From Trema orientale (Eukaryota; Streptophyta; Magnoliopsida; Rosales; Cannabaceae): a stretch of DNA of 64,000 nt. The DNA is taken from assembly GCA_002914845.1 (NCBI GenBank), contig JXTC01000170.1, positions 298,589-362,588 of the forward strand. The letters are read 5' to 3'. Of the stretch, positions 12,377 to 28,272 are shown in pieces. The translations under genes and the position numbers were made by a program. A model generated the notes under the pieces. It saw only the letters and a list, made by a program, of their open reading frames with translations, did not search any database and had not been told where the DNA came from. Position 1 is the first letter of the stretch. Each line of letters starts with the position of its first letter.

Positions 12377-13701
12377 CTCAAACATTACCTATGAATAGAT
12401 AAAAAAATATATATCTTCTGAATTAGTACCCATATATGTATATACATGTTGTTAGGGGTGTACTGAATTGGGGCCTATATATGTATATACACGTAGTTAG
12501 GGGTGTTCTTCAGATCAAATCCAACTTATTTTGGCAAAATTTCAACCGATCTAATCAAAAGTCAGTTTGGGAAATCTCATACAATTAATCCAAACCAATG
12601 TGACGACTTAAACCCAATCAAATCCAACAGGCCCGTTTGGACTTTTTATATTCAATCAAAATGGTCTTTGGCCAATTTTTTTTAGCTTTTATTTTTTTTA
12701 GAAGTCTTTTCTAACTATTTTTAATTTAAAATTACATTGATGAGCCCATGTTGAGGCTTTTATTTTTTTATTTTTAATCCCTATTGTACAAAAGGAAAGA
12801 ATACTCTATGTCATTTGAGCCTTTTTAAAAGAATAGAAAATTTTCCTTAAAAAAATAAATAGAAGTGAAAAAGTCAAAAAAAGTTTAGAGCTAAAAATAA
12901 AAAAACTTCATATTTGGTGCTCGAAGTTGTAGGGTAAATTGAATGAAATTCAGAAATTGGTCCAATAATATGTATACATCAAAATAGAATAATTATACTT
13001 TTGAGTGTAAAATAAGTAATTTTTAAAATATATATTATGTATACATCGTCCCAATCTAAATTGGTTTTTGAAAACCAAGAACCAACTAAATCAAAACTAA
13101 AGTCAGTTATAAGAAAAATGAATTGGGATGGTGAGCTTGGCCGGTTGAATAAGTGAATAAAACTGGTATTTTTCTAATGGTAAAGCAAAATAAAGATAAA
13201 ATTAACTTAATGTTATATGTGTTCATTTTTTTTTAAAAAAAAGACATGATGCTGTGTTTGTCATATATAATATTATAAATCTTGCTCTTCTACCATTTTT
13301 TGTTTTGAAGAATGCTAACTATTCCACTTCATATCTTTCTCTCTTTCTCTCTTTCTTCATATCTTATCTTTTTAATACCATATGATGTGGCATATGATTT
13401 ATCATCTTATTATTAGTAAATATTATTTAACTTATTTGTAGTTAATTTTAACTCACCAATTAAACTGTAATAATTTATTTGACATATCAAGTGATATTAA
13501 AAAATAAAAATAAAGTTTACTAAAAAAAATAAGGTGTGATCCTTGCTATCTTTTTCATTTTTATTAGTGTCGTAACTGTCGTCAGAGAAAATGGAAAGCC
13601 AAACATAACTCCTATATTTCACACTTGTATTCAAATTACAAACTTGCACATGATGTTTGACTTTTTGTCGAGATACAAAAAAGTCGCCACTTCATATGCC
13701 C

Positions 13702-13874
13702 GAACAATGTTATGTGACACCAGTGGTGTCCAGCACCACAATGACATGTCTGTTCATTGCTGAATGATTTAATTAATAAATTGGATCCACATAGATCCCA
13801 CCTGAATTATAATTATGATTAGCCAGTGACATCATTGTGGTCCTAAACGCTAATGATGTCCCATAGCATTATTC
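13702..13874. mobile_element. Mutator-like MITE with 9-bp target repeat, copy 1
   Basis: A 173-bp element. The left end is GAACAATGTTATGTGACACC; the right end, inverted, is GAATAATGCTATGGGACATC. It is flanked by identical CATATGCCC (13693-13701 and 13875-13883). A 9-bp duplication is typical of Mutator-like elements. The interior (gaatgatttaattaataaatt; gaattataattatgatta) is shared with 38315-38463 and partly with 54806-54938. Confidence 0.88.
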
Positions 13875-15041
13875 CATATGCCCATGTGGGAGGAGACCTG
13901 ATAAATTAATATTCTTCTGCCACGACAACATTTGTGGAACCCACAGCAGGCGCGGTTTATCTATGCATATTGGCATGCAAATATGGAGTAATAGCTGACT
14001 AAAAAAAAAAAAGAGGAGCAATATGACCAGTCCACTGTCCACCACCGTTAATCTAACGCTTTTAAAAACATTCATCACCGTTGATATTAAATATTAATTT
14101 TTAATTTGTTTGGAATGTATTTAATTTGCTTTGATTTGTTTCTTCTTTTGAATGGAATATTAATTTGGTTCTTTCTTCCTTTTGTGTGGGAGACGTATTA
14201 ATTTGGTTTTTATTTTAAGGTAAGTATTAATCTGGTTTTATTACTATATAGCTGTTGATAGAAACAAACCACTAATCAACAAATATTCAGTGGATAAGCT
14301 TTGACTTCCAAATCTAAAAGTGTATTTATAATTAAGTCTTATTATGGGACATCTAATTTGTTTATTTATTTATTTCTGAAATAAATGGAGAAAAAGAAAA
14401 GGATAAAAAAAAAAGTATCGAGTATATTGCTACAAGGTGCGGTTTATCATTTATGTGGAAGTTATAAATGTGACATTGATATATGAAATATCGAAAAATG
14501 GCGCTAAAAAAAATGGAACATAAAAGCAGAGGAGAGATGGAGAAAGGGAGGGAGGGAAAAAACAGAGATTCGCTTAAATCCAATCCAATTTGGATTCATT
14601 TCAATTTCATCTATTAAAAACATAAAATAAAATAAAGCAAAACAAAACAAAATCGAAAGTAAGAGAAAAAAGCAGTGGTTGGCATGGAATACTATTAGAA
14701 CTTAACAGAATCTACTCTCTCCTTCAATCCCTCTATTTTTGGAAAATAAATAACTATCCATTCAATTTTCGATTTTCAATATTTGGCTCTCTATGTCTTC
14801 CATACGAAATTGCTAAATTTTTTGCTTATTTGGTGCCTTGCTCTTTTCTCCTACTCTGATTTTAAATTTTGTTTCGGGATTTTCTCGCCTACATTAATAT
14901 TTTTTTCTACGCTTAGTTCCGTTATTTTTGAGTTTTGTGAATTGAAAAAAAAAAAGAAAAAAAAAAAAAAGCCAAGTAGCGGACTCGTTTGGTGGGCGAG
15001 TGTGCGCGTGGGTGAGATCATCATCGTCGTCATCGTCATCA

Positions 15042-16731
15042 ATGGCGGGAGAAGGCGGTGGTTCTGGAGCGGAGGACCTACCGTCGCCCAAGAACAAGTT
15101 GAAGTTTTTGTGTAGCCATGGCGGCAGAATCCTCCCCAGGCCCGCCGACGGACACCTCAAGTACGTCGGTGGAGAGACCCGAGTCATCTCCGTCCCCCGC
15201 GATATCACTTTCTCAGGTACGTACTTGCTCTACTCTGCTCGCTCACCCTCGTCTCGTCTCATCTGTTTGTTTCTCGAGAAAATTCTATCACTTTCTTGCG
15301 AGCACCATGTTTCACTTCAGACCGACCGTGTGAGCGATATAACGCTACGTTACGAATTTAGTTTTCTTTAAATAATAAAACCAAAATTGTAATTCAAAAC
15401 TAGAGAAATTAATTGAATTGGATACAGTATTGGGTGTGATTTTCTACAACACAAAGCTTTTTTATAATTATTTACTTTCGTGGCCTAGAAATCTTTTACC
15501 TTTTCAATTCTTGTTTTAATATTCGTTTTGTCTGTATTTAGACTTAAATAAAACTTAGTTCCTCTGTTATGTCATATTATGATAACAAAACTAATAAATA
15601 TAACTAAATATTGTCAAAGAAGAAAGGCCAAAAACCACGATCGAGAAAGCAGCGGCACTGACTAGTCTTTTTTTGATTTTATTAAATATAATAAAGTATC
15701 ATAATAACGCACACTCGTAAACACAAGTGAGAAGAACGAATATGATTATTCTGAATCCTAACTTTGACATCTCGCTCGCTCTTTAATGAGTAATAGTTAA
15801 TAGTTGATACATATCATTCATTTATATGTAACGAAGTATGAATTTTCATTTGGCATATCATAATAATATTCGTGTGTTGAACACAGAGCTAAAGAAAAGG
15901 CTCACGGATATAAATGATGGGGATATGGTGCTCAAGTACCAATTGAGCCCTGAGGATCTGGATGCATTGGTCTCAGTAAGAAGTGAGGAAGATCTGAAGC
16001 ACATGCTTAACGAATACGACCGTCACGAAACTCAAGGCTCCCCGAAGCTCCGTACTTTCTTGTTCCCTTCCAAGCCAACCAATGCTCAAGACAATCTGCA
16101 GCCAGCTTTCATGGAGCCCCATTCTTCCCTTGAGCAGCGTTATATTGATGCCATCAACGGCGTCGTCCGTACGGCTCGGAGGCCCAAAATGGCTCCCATC
16201 ATTATTAACACTCCCACCTTCACCATTTCCTCCGCCTGTTCTTCCCCGAATTCCAATTCTCCGGAGCACCAAGCCGTCGAATCTGCTGCTGCTGCTGCTG
16301 GGCTCGAACCCTTTGCAAATGGTTATCAGGGGAGTACTAATAGCATGCATAGAGTTCAAAGCTCTCCAGCACTCTACCGTCCCAACAGTCCTCAGCGCAA
16401 CAATGCTACTCATCGTCCTCAGCCGTACCACTATGCCTCTCCCCACCAAAACTACCATTGTTACCAATCTTCTAAACCGCTTGGCCTGGATCTTCAAAAG
16501 GCCGCAGCAACTGAGCGACTGGCTCCGGCTTTGTCGATGGCCGGGAGGGCCGAGTTCAGAAGAGGCGTGTTGGGTCATGGAGTTGATCATTACTGCTACA
16601 CAAGCAGGCACTATAGAGGGAGTGGAGGAGGAGGAGGAGGGTACGATGATTTCCCCGCTTATGGTAATTGTCATAGGATTGATAGAGCAGAGAGTCTTCC
16701 AAAGAGTCCTAGAAAGAAATTTTGGGAGTAG
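15042..16731 (+). CDS. PB1 (octicosapeptide/Phox/Bem1p) domain protein
   Basis: Two exons, 15042-15216 and 15887-16731, joined in frame (donor TCAG|gtacgt, acceptor acacag|AGCT), give 339 aa starting [20 protein letters not shown]. The N-terminal PB1 domain spans about residues 17-105. It shows the basic start [19 protein letters not shown], the plant hallmark [20 protein letters not shown], and the acidic OPCA-like region [22 protein letters not shown]1 domains mediate front-to-back protein pairing. The rest is low-complexity, rich in Ser, Pro, Asn and His, with a Gly run near the end ([12 protein letters not shown]) and a basic tail, [12 protein letters not shown]. Arabidopsis relatives such as At3g26510 and At5g63130 have no well-defined role. 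The intron splits the PB1 domain. The methionine at 15838 is intronic: exon 2 completes the domain only when joined to exon 1. Confidence 0.92.
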
Positions 16732-17736
16732 ACTAATGTAACTCAGGGAAATTTTGGGGGTAGAGTAATGTAACTCATGGATTAATCTTCTTTTAACGAG
16801 GATCTTATAGCTAAAGTCTGAAACTTGAACTGTTATTTTTGTATAGACGATTCTTTTTTTTTTTTTTTTTTTCTGGGTGCTCATACTGTAAAGTGTTTCT
16901 ACAGTAGTATATGGCTGTTAATATCGGTCATGTAATACTGTGATATTATCTAGGCCGTTTTGTAATGTTGAATCCCATAAAAGAATGTTGTCAGGAGAAT
17001 TGAATAAGAATTCTCTCAAGGAAGGTTTAAACACAAGGTTCTTATATTTCAATTTTAGAATAATTGAGCTCGACTGCTTTTGCTTATCAAGATTTAGTGC
17101 TTGTTCTTTTTCAGCATGCAACTAATATATAACATCATGAATTTCCAAATTATATAGTTACGGCTCTACGTTTCACGTTTCACGGTGCTTCGTCTAGACC
17201 AGATTCAAATTTCAACTCTAAGATGGCATCGCCAGAAATCTGCACTCAGCTATCATTAGAAGAGAAGGCTACCACTATATCTGGTTTGGTTAAGCAGGAA
17301 TTTTGAACTGAAGGTGGTCCAAACACAGAAGTAAAAGCAGAACATAGTAGAGAAAATATGATACAAAAACGGAGATGAAGGTAAAATAAATCATAATAAT
17401 CTATCTAGGTACAAGACCGAGAAACTCAAAGGGAAACTCGAATATTTATCATTGTCAATTTCACCATACTAGATAAGCCTATGTTTAATGTTCCGGATTC
17501 AACACCCCGACATTTTCTTATCATGGGGCGTCTACTGATATAATATGGCTTCTTCAATTCATCCCCTATTTTCTAAAACATCATCCTTCCTCGTCCTCCA
17601 CAAAGCAAAAATGGCTGGAAATGCAAGCCAAAAACCACATCCAATCCCCGCAAAAATAAACCACTTTCTATAAACACTTTTAACAAATAAGGGTGGAAAA
17701 AAAAGGCTAACGTCTGTTCTAATTAACAAAGTCACC
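16732..17736. other. Convergent 3' ends of the PB1 and Hsp70 genes
   Basis: No gene is supported. The stretch should hold the 3' UTRs of the plus-strand PB1 gene and the minus-strand Hsp70 gene. A long T run lies at 16854-16872. The direct repeat actcagggaaattttggg/gtagactaatgtaactca around 16725-16780 suggests a small tandem duplication just after the PB1 stop. Confidence 0.45.
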
Positions 17737-21274
<3,538 letters not shown>

Positions 21275-21338
21275 AATATTATTGGTTTTATCGGGGGTGG
21301 AAGATTGGAAATGAGATAGAGAAGCCCCTGTAAGCTGT

Positions 21339-21528
21339 AACCCTAAACCCTAATTTTGACGATGGAGAAGGAGCGAGGGTTTGGTAGGTAGGTAGAGACT
21401 AGGAGGCTAGAAGAAGAACCAAGGTAGCTAAGCCTTTGTGTGTGGTGGTTCGAGTGAGGAGATAAGAGAACGAGAAGAAGGAGGAGGAGGTAATAAGGGT
21501 TTTTCGGGGGCTTAGATGCTGCCACGTG
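21339..21528 (-). promoter_or_regulatory. Telo-box pair and G-box upstream of Hsp70
   Basis: AACCCTAAACCCTAA at 21339-21353 is a double telo-box about 65 bp upstream of the Hsp70 start. CACGTG, in gccacgtgtc, lies at 21523-21528. Telo-boxes are common near starts of plant growth and translation genes, and G-boxes bind bZIP and bHLH factors. The sites are seen directly; their use here is inferred. Confidence 0.5.
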
Positions 21529-21762
21529 TCAGGGTTTCTAGAATCATCGTTTGATCATGCTTTTCGACCAATGGCTACCGTGCGATTAGATTCATTGCGG
21601 CTGCCGTTGGTGGAAATTTCGAGGCCGTTCGGTTGCTTGAATGGACCTCAAAGAGCAAAGCGAAGAGAAGCCTAGAAGAAATATTTGGAAGGTCCACAAA
21701 CCTAATTAACCTGGGTTGCGGGCTTTCCTTGGCCCATGAACATTAATTCACCTTTTTTTTTG

Positions 21763-23869
21763 GAGAAATTGACGCTAGTAGTATAGATTTGGCACAAATT
21801 TACATTTTGTATCATTTTTTAGAACGACATTTTTAGTTTGGAATAATGATTTTTTTAGTTACTTTTAGAGAGAGAAATATTTATCATCCCAAAATAACCC
21901 TTCTAACAATATTTTTCATCAAGGAGACCACATATATCATTTAATGCAGTTAAAGTCTAACACAATTTCCCACTTTTTCTCATTTTTCTTTCTTTCTTTT
22001 TTTTTTTTTTATGGCTGGGTCCCTCTTTTATCTTACTTTCTCCTACTTTTTCTCCATTTTCCCAGACATACAAAGCTCCCGCCATTACTCGCTTTTCTTG
22101 GTTTTTTCTTTTTTTTTTTTTAAGGAACTTTTCTTTTCTTTCCAATCCAATACATTTTCTATTCCTCCAAACACTATACTCACAAACGTACAAAGCTCTA
22201 CATCATTCATTTTTATTACTGGTAGTCATAATTTTATGACTGGTGGTCACAATTTATTTTATATCATTACAAATATTATGAGTTTTTTAAGACATGAATA
22301 GTGTCACAATTTTGTAACTGATAGTCATATATGTCACAAATTTGTGGTACATTGTGATTAGAAGTAGTCAGAATTTGTGTGACTATTTGTTACAATATTT
22401 TTGATACTAATTTTTCCTTGAGTATGTTTCTATTATAATATTGTGATTAAAAGTAAGCATAATTTTTTGAGATATTTTATATTTTAGTGTGACCCTTGGT
22501 TAAACAATTTGTGACAGATAATAATAAAAGATAGAGAACTTGTTCATCTTAGATTATGAGAGTAAGTCACACAATTAGTCATAAATCATTCATTTTCCGA
22601 CAATTTTCATACGAAAATCTATAACTTACAGATTAGTAATCACTTTAAGTCATACAATCCCTGATAGCAGTCAAGATCTGTGATTTAGAGTCACAAAAGT
22701 TGTTATAATCACACGTTTGTGACTATTTGTAGTCATGATGGCTCAGTAGTTTATAACGATGTCTAACAATACCCTAAGCTGACACAAAATCTATTTTTTA
22801 CATGAAAATTTATGGCATCAAGATTAGCAGTCATAATATATGTGACTTTAGGTCACATAATCCGTGACAGTCAATAGTTTCTCACAGTTCGAAAAAATAC
22901 AAAATCTGATTTGTGACTGTAACTCATAAAATTTGTGACAACTACACATTTTTCACTATAAGGCACACATCTTCACTTCCAAAGTACAATTACAAAAATG
23001 AAGCATAAATGAAGAACCTTGAAGGTCTCTTCGAGCAAAGAAAAACAAAAATAGACTGATCAGAGGACAACCTCAACATTTTCAATGGAGACAGAAAACA
23101 AAAACCAGTTAATCACTGGAGCTATTTATTATTATTAATACCCACTTATTCTTTTTCTTATTATTATTATTATTATTATTCTTCCTCTTCGGTCATCACT
23201 GATCTTTATTTTTTCTTCCTTCCTTTAAATACAAATAAACAATAAATGCATCATTTATTGCATAGTTGATTTCTTCTTCTTCTTCTTTTTAATGGAAACA
23301 AACAATAAGTATGAAAAAAAAGGAAAAACCAAAATCACAATTACCTTCAACAGTTACTAGTACTTAAGCTTACTTCCTCATTCAGAATCCAGAACATAGT
23401 TTTTTGTCTACTTGGAAGCCATTCTTTGTGGAGACTGAACTTAGCTAAGGGCTTATATGAGAATATTTTAGAACTGCGGTAAGGTGTTTAGTTAGAAAAA
23501 TTTGAACTGTTCAATATTGAGAGAGAGTGGGAGAAGAAACAGGCTAAGAATGAGGTAAGAGCTAGGTTTATATAATGAGAAGAAGAAGAAAAAGAATCGA
23601 TAGTTTATTTTATTTTATTTTAAGTTTGAAAGAAGATAAAGAACGGTGGTTATTTTATTTTATTTTAAATTTGTGTCCTTTTTAAATTAAAAAATTTGCA
23701 AAAAGATGAAAAATGACATCAAAAGCTCTGACATGAATTATTTACACAGTCCAATCAAAAGGATATTTTGGACTTTTCGTTGTATAAGGAGTAGTAAAAA
23801 TTTCATTCTGAAAAATGACACTAAAAAAATAAATTCGTGCCAAAACTGAACTACTAGCGTAAATTTCTC
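21763..23869. mobile_element. Long-TIR non-autonomous DNA transposon, 2.1 kb
   Basis: The left end GAGAAATTGACGCTAGTAGT matches the inverted right end GAGAAATTTACGCTAGTAGT, and similarity continues inward for about 75 bp at roughly 80 percent. The direct flank is ttttttg on both sides, low-complexity but consistent. The region about 22200-22950 is packed with forward and inverted gtcacaa/ttgtgac words, like subterminal transposase-binding arrays. No transposase frame is seen. The long arms suggest a Mutator-like element; the gtcacaaattttgtgac array is also seen in CACTA elements, so the superfamily is open. Confidence 0.8.
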
Positions 23870-24130
23870 TTTTTTGAAATTAGAGTGCACGTCATTCTTT
23901 TACTAGAAATTAGAGTTTGTGTCCTTTTTTTATTCTTTGTTTTAATATATGTCAATTTTTATCTTTTTATAGTTAAATTACTGAGTATATACATTTTTAT
24001 ATTTAGTATATCTACTTATATATCATTTTAAGTTTATGTACTGAGTATATTAGTTTTTAATAATGGATGCATCATATTTTACAATTGATATATATATACC
24101 GGTCATTTTATTATAGTATTTTAAAAACAT

Positions 24131-24607
24131 ATTGAGAAATTTATACTTAGTACCCATTTTTAAAACTTATTTTCATAGATACTTATTCTTAATTTTTCTT
24201 TCAAAAATACGCATTTTTATGGTCCACATTTCATATGTAAAAAAACGAGTATTCTACATTTACAATGTAAATTTTACCCACGAGGTACACATTTCATATG
24301 TAAAATATGAACGGTATACATTTACAATGTAAATGTTTACCATGGTTTATATTTTTCATTGTAAATTTGACCTGTAGTATACATTTTAAAACGTGTGCTA
24401 ATTTTTAGTTTAATTTTTGTTCATAAAATGTAGACCACGATATATATTTAATGCATAAAATATAAAATATATGCCGTGGTATACATTTCATGTGTAAAAC
24501 AGTAGTAGTCTACATTTCTCCAAAAACAAGTATTTATGAAATAAAAATAAAAAATAGGTATTTATGAAAATATGGTCTTAAAAATGGATATTTACGAATT
24601 TTTTCCA
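24131..24607. mobile_element. Short TIR element with internal palindromes
   Basis: The left arm cccatttttaaaacttattt with ttcatagatacttatt pairs with the inverted right arm ccatttttaagaccatattt with tcataaatacctattt, over about 60 bp. Flanks aaacatatt and aaatatata could be a weak 9-bp target repeat. Inside, a unit of about 63 bp containing cacatttcatatgtaaaa and acatttacaatgtaaat is tandemly repeated (about 24225-24350). Each half is itself palindromic. Confidence 0.65.
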
Positions 24608-24888
24608 AATATATATTTACTTAAAATGAGCCCAATATTCGACCACTTTTCTCTTTTTGTAGCTTAACACTGAGTATATGTATTTTTGCACTTAGTTTAT
24701 CTACTTATTACTAGCTTTAGTTTACGTACCACTTATTTTGACACTTAGTACATACAATGATATATTGAGCATTTTGCTCTAATATTTAAAAAATGAGCAT
24801 TTACTTAAAATAAGTCTAAAATTCGATTTTTTTTAATACAATTTTATAGTAATTTTTTCTAAAATTATCAAATTGCAAAAATAAAAAG

Positions 24889-25535
24889 ACCAACCACTAC
24901 CACTAAAATGTCACTCAGCATAACTTTATTTTCATATGAGTTCTTGAAAAAGGAAAAGTACCAATAAGGAAAAATATATATAGGTTGCCAATTTAATAGG
25001 TACTCTTTTTTACATATGTATAGGTATTTTTTTTTAGCCGTTGGATGATGATCCAACGGCTATAATGATGTGCATTAAAAAACGTGCATAATTCATGTTA
25101 TTTCTCTCTCTTACTTTTTACCATAAAAAATGTGCATGATAAATTTTAATTGGCTAAAATGATACTTATGTATAGGTAATATATATATATATATATACTA
25201 GATTGGTGCCCATATATATATATAAAACTTTTTCTTTGAAATTTAAACTCAAGATCCTCCTCCATATTTAGAGAGTTAAGCTTTTACAATTTCTATTGGA
25301 GTTCTTTCTTCCCGATAATAAACGTACAAAAACATTTTTTTTAACCAACAAAAAAAAAAAAAAACTTAAAGAAATCAGTTATCCTTTTCTCTGTAAATTC
25401 TTATTTTTTAATTTATTTTTTATTTAAATTGTTTGTTACATTCAAGAACAAAAAAAACGACATATTGTGCTCTAAGAATGTTGTAAATGAAATACATGTC
25501 ATTTCTTTTCTTACTCGTAAATAAACGACATATAC
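24889..25535. repeat. Segmental duplicate, copy 2 (partner 11498-12376)
   Basis: Shares order and sequence with 11498-12376. It lacks MITE copy C but is interrupted by its own insertion at 24983-25211. Same orientation in both places. Confidence 0.8.
24983..25211. mobile_element. MITE family 2, inside a duplicated segment
   Basis: Starts GGTTGCCAATTTAATAGG; the inverted right end reads GGGCACCAATCTAG. It is flanked by TATATATA repeats. The partner segment near 11590 reads through without it, which confirms the insertion. The centre carries the palindrome gccgttggat/atccaacggc near 25036-25060. A related element is at 30902-31089. Confidence 0.78.
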
Positions 25536-26254
25536 CACAATCCAGACTTGTGACAATTTCATACATCATATGACAAACACCAACCTTCTATTATAGTTAG
25601 TTCTCTATTGCATTTATCTCTCAAATTAATGTCAAGTAACAAAAATAACTGGATAACTAGCAGGCGTAGCTTCCGTTCTCCATGTCAGCATCTTACCAAG
25701 TTAAGTCCTCGATTCATAAGCTAACAGCCGTTACTTACTAATAAATCAATCAATAATACGTTGTTTCAAAAAAGAACGACATATCGCTTTTATGCTTAAA
25801 GGATCATGTTTTAAAAGAGAGCGAAGTGTAGATGTCGTTCGGTTTATTTATTTATCTATTTTTAGGGAAAAAGTGAATTTGATTTGACATTGTCATTCTA
25901 TTCGCACATACGACATATAGCTTCTAAAGATACATACGATACGTTGTTTTACACATAAAAACAAACATCTGATATTTTGTTTTACGCATAAAAGACAAAC
26001 AGCAGATGCTCCTTCTAATTACAAAAACATCTTGTAGCATATAAACGACTTGTAGCACTATGTTTTCAACCACAAAAAATACCACCTTTGATACTTCTTT
26101 CTGCCAAGCTCTTTAGGAAATTTCACTCATTTATTTTCTTTTTATTTTAATCTGGGATTTTCTAGCGTTTAAATTAAGTATTGGTATTTTATGATTTAAT
26201 CTATATATGTTGAGCATCAATATTTAAAAGTTAAATTTAATTATGATTGGTGTG

Positions 26255-27590
26255 ATGCATTACAGTCATGGGAAATGGACTTTGTTGAACGACCTTCAAA
26301 ACTTCTTGAGCATAAGATCCTTGACATCTCCCTCCAAGATGCCAGCCTTAAAATCAAAAACAGAAAAAATAATAAATATGTCACCCTCATGCAATGGCAA
26401 TGCAAAACAAAGATATATAAGTAGAACACGATCACGTCAAGTAGATCAGATATTATATCCTCAAGATTGTTAATTTAGAGATCTAATTAAGCTTAGCTAG
26501 CTATATCTGATTTGAAATTAATAGAAAACCATAAAGTAGTGATCAAAATAACAAAACACATAGGTAGGTAGTCTCGTCTGAACAGCAGCACCTAAAGCAA
26601 CAATTTGTTCTGGATTGATAGAGAGATTAGGTTCCTTGCCAGTTATCTTCCTCACAAACTCCTGAACAGCAGGGATACGTGTCGACCCACCAACAAGGAT
26701 GACTTCATCTATGTCTTTGACGGACAGTTTTGCATTCCTCAAAACATTTTCAACTGGTGGATAAAGCCTATTACGTGCATTCAAGCCACCCACCCCAAGA
26801 TATACGTATTCCTCTACCTTAAATTTCAAAACAGGAAAAAGAGAAGAACGGGTTAGTAGGATTTCTTCTGTTGGAGAGGAACTGTATATAAAATCTGTCA
26901 CAGAAAGCTAAATTCATCCGCAATTAAAATTTTTATTTTTCGTAAAAAAAAAAAAAAAAAGGAAAAAAAGAAGAAGAAGAAGAAGAAGGAAATGACATGG
27001 GTTTTTTTACCTGATACATCAAAAGTACCACCTCCAAGGTCGAATAATAAGAATAAGGGTGCAACCCCTTCTTTCTCAAATATTTCTTTCTTCCTAGTAT
27101 TATACCCGTATGCTAGTGCAGCAGCACTTGGTTGGTTCGCTCATTAGATGGACTTCTTTGAAACCAGCCGAACCAGCAGCATCTCTCGGTGCCCTTCTTT
27201 GAGAATCATCCCAGGACCAAGGAACTGTGATAACAGCTTTACTCACTTTTTGACCTTTAAATGTATAGAAGCCTCATCCTTAAGTTTTCTCAATATTTGT
27301 TCGGCGCCAACATCTGCAGGGCTATTGAACCCGATATTTCCGTTATGATCTCTACCAAGTTTCTAGCGGAACACGTTTTTGGCCGACCCGCCACCGTCGA
27401 TTTTCGTCGTGCCGAAATCCACACCTACAATCTTCTCGCTCACCACCCGAAGACTCCTCCTGGCGATGTTGCCTTTGGGAGCACCAGGCAGACTCACGAA
27501 CGATGCCGTCCCTAGTTTTTGCCCCAGGAACGAGCATCCTGTCGGTGCTGCTACAGCAAAAGCGTTGATTTGAGATGTGAAGGAGGCCAT
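26255..27590 (-). pseudogene. Truncated duplicate of the stromal Hsp70 gene
   Basis: It starts MASFTSQINAFAVAAP at 27590 and keeps a transit peptide and the beginning of the ATPase domain (EKIVGVDFGTTK), then has a large deletion in exon 1. The end of exon 1 runs straight into exon 2 (GAEQILRKLKDEAS, around 27300) with no intron 1. Exon 2 is frame-damaged (27000-27300) but ends with the [11 protein letters not shown] equivalent and a GT donor near 27011. Exons 3 to 5 are gone. Exon 6 is well kept (26574-26765, ending ALGAAVQ), but its donor is AC instead of GT. Intron 6 is still alignable, and exon 7 breaks off after about 15 codons (AGILEGDVKDLML). It is clearly dead as an Hsp70. It lies on the same strand as, and about 5 kb upstream of, the working gene. 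Confidence 0.92.
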
Positions 27591-28272
27591 TTTCCGAGTG
27601 AGGATCAGATCATGCAATGCAAGAGATCATATAAGAAAAGAGTTTTGCTTTTGGTGGGAAGGAGAGTGAGGATACGACTCGGGGTTAAATCATTGAATAA
27701 TTTGAATCACTTTTGGCGGGTAGATAGAGTTGTTGAATGAATGAACGTCGATGGTGGCCGTTATCGTTACTCTTAATTAAGAGCGCGTGTCCGAGAGTCA
27801 TAGAGTGCCCCCATTTGGATTGTTTTGTAAGGACATCCGGTCACATGGAAAATCAAAATCTTAAGGGTGGCTACTAAAAAAAGTATGTCTGCCTCTTTGA
27901 TTAAGACTGTCATCCAACTCCCGTTTTGTTGGAATTTGGCTAAATAATTAAAATATGAAAGAGACTAAATTCTCACGTGGGTAGAAGAGGAAGAGAATGA
28001 GGGGTTTAAGCCCTTATATAAGGAGACTATCTTTTTTATTGCAAGTATTTCCCTCTTATAAGTTATAGGATTATGGGAAATTGATTTAGCTAAATAAATA
28101 AAATACGAAAGAAACCCATGAATGAATGATTGCTTACCACGAATTTATTGAAACACAAATTTATTCGCAACAAATTAAACTTTGTTGCAACATAAATCAA
28201 CTTGACTTCATGAAGTTCGTACAAAAGTATCATAATTATTTTTTCATTTTTTCTTTAATTTCTTGAATAATC
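27591..28272. other. Spacer upstream of the Hsp70 pseudogene
   Basis: No gene or clear repeat is seen. The 27591-27800 part resembles a former promoter and the 28000-28272 part is probably the 3' UTR region of the minus-strand GARS gene. Confidence 0.4.

Larger units (their letters stand above)
9615..15041. other. Transposon-rich spacer before the PB1 gene
   Basis: 9615-9800 is presumably the 3' UTR of the small gene. MITE copies lie at 10471-10827, about 11217-11470, 11935-12289 and 13702-13874. 11498-12376 is one copy of a segment duplicated at 24889-25535. A solo TAGGGGTGTTC end near 12496 suggests a decayed hAT element whose other end I could not place. 13880-14900 is AT-rich with nothing recognisable. 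A poly-A run at 14945-14970 sits just upstream of the PB1 gene. Confidence 0.5.
21275..26254. other. Spacer between Hsp70 and its pseudogene
   Basis: The first 400 bp are the Hsp70 promoter. 21763-23869 is a 2.1 kb inverted-repeat element and 24131-24607 a smaller one. 24889-25535 is the partner of the 11.5 kb segment, with a MITE at 24983-25211. 25540-26250 contains several tgtagcat/acgacatat-like short repeats but no gene. Confidence 0.5.

Noticed and set aside
12434-13150. A full hAT element starting with taggggtgttc near 12496
   Set aside because: Only one end is visible; no inverted partner or target repeat was found, so no boundaries can be given.
15838-15886. An in-frame ATG upstream of exon 2 of the PB1 gene that would give a 297-aa protein
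   Set aside because: It would cut off the first half of the PB1 domain; exon 1 (15042-15216) supplies that half with a good donor and the acceptor at 15886 keeps the frame.
15973-16884. Long minus-strand open frame of about 300 codons opposite the PB1 gene
   Set aside because: It is the shadow of a real coding exon with skewed composition; the protein resembles nothing and no splice or start context supports it.
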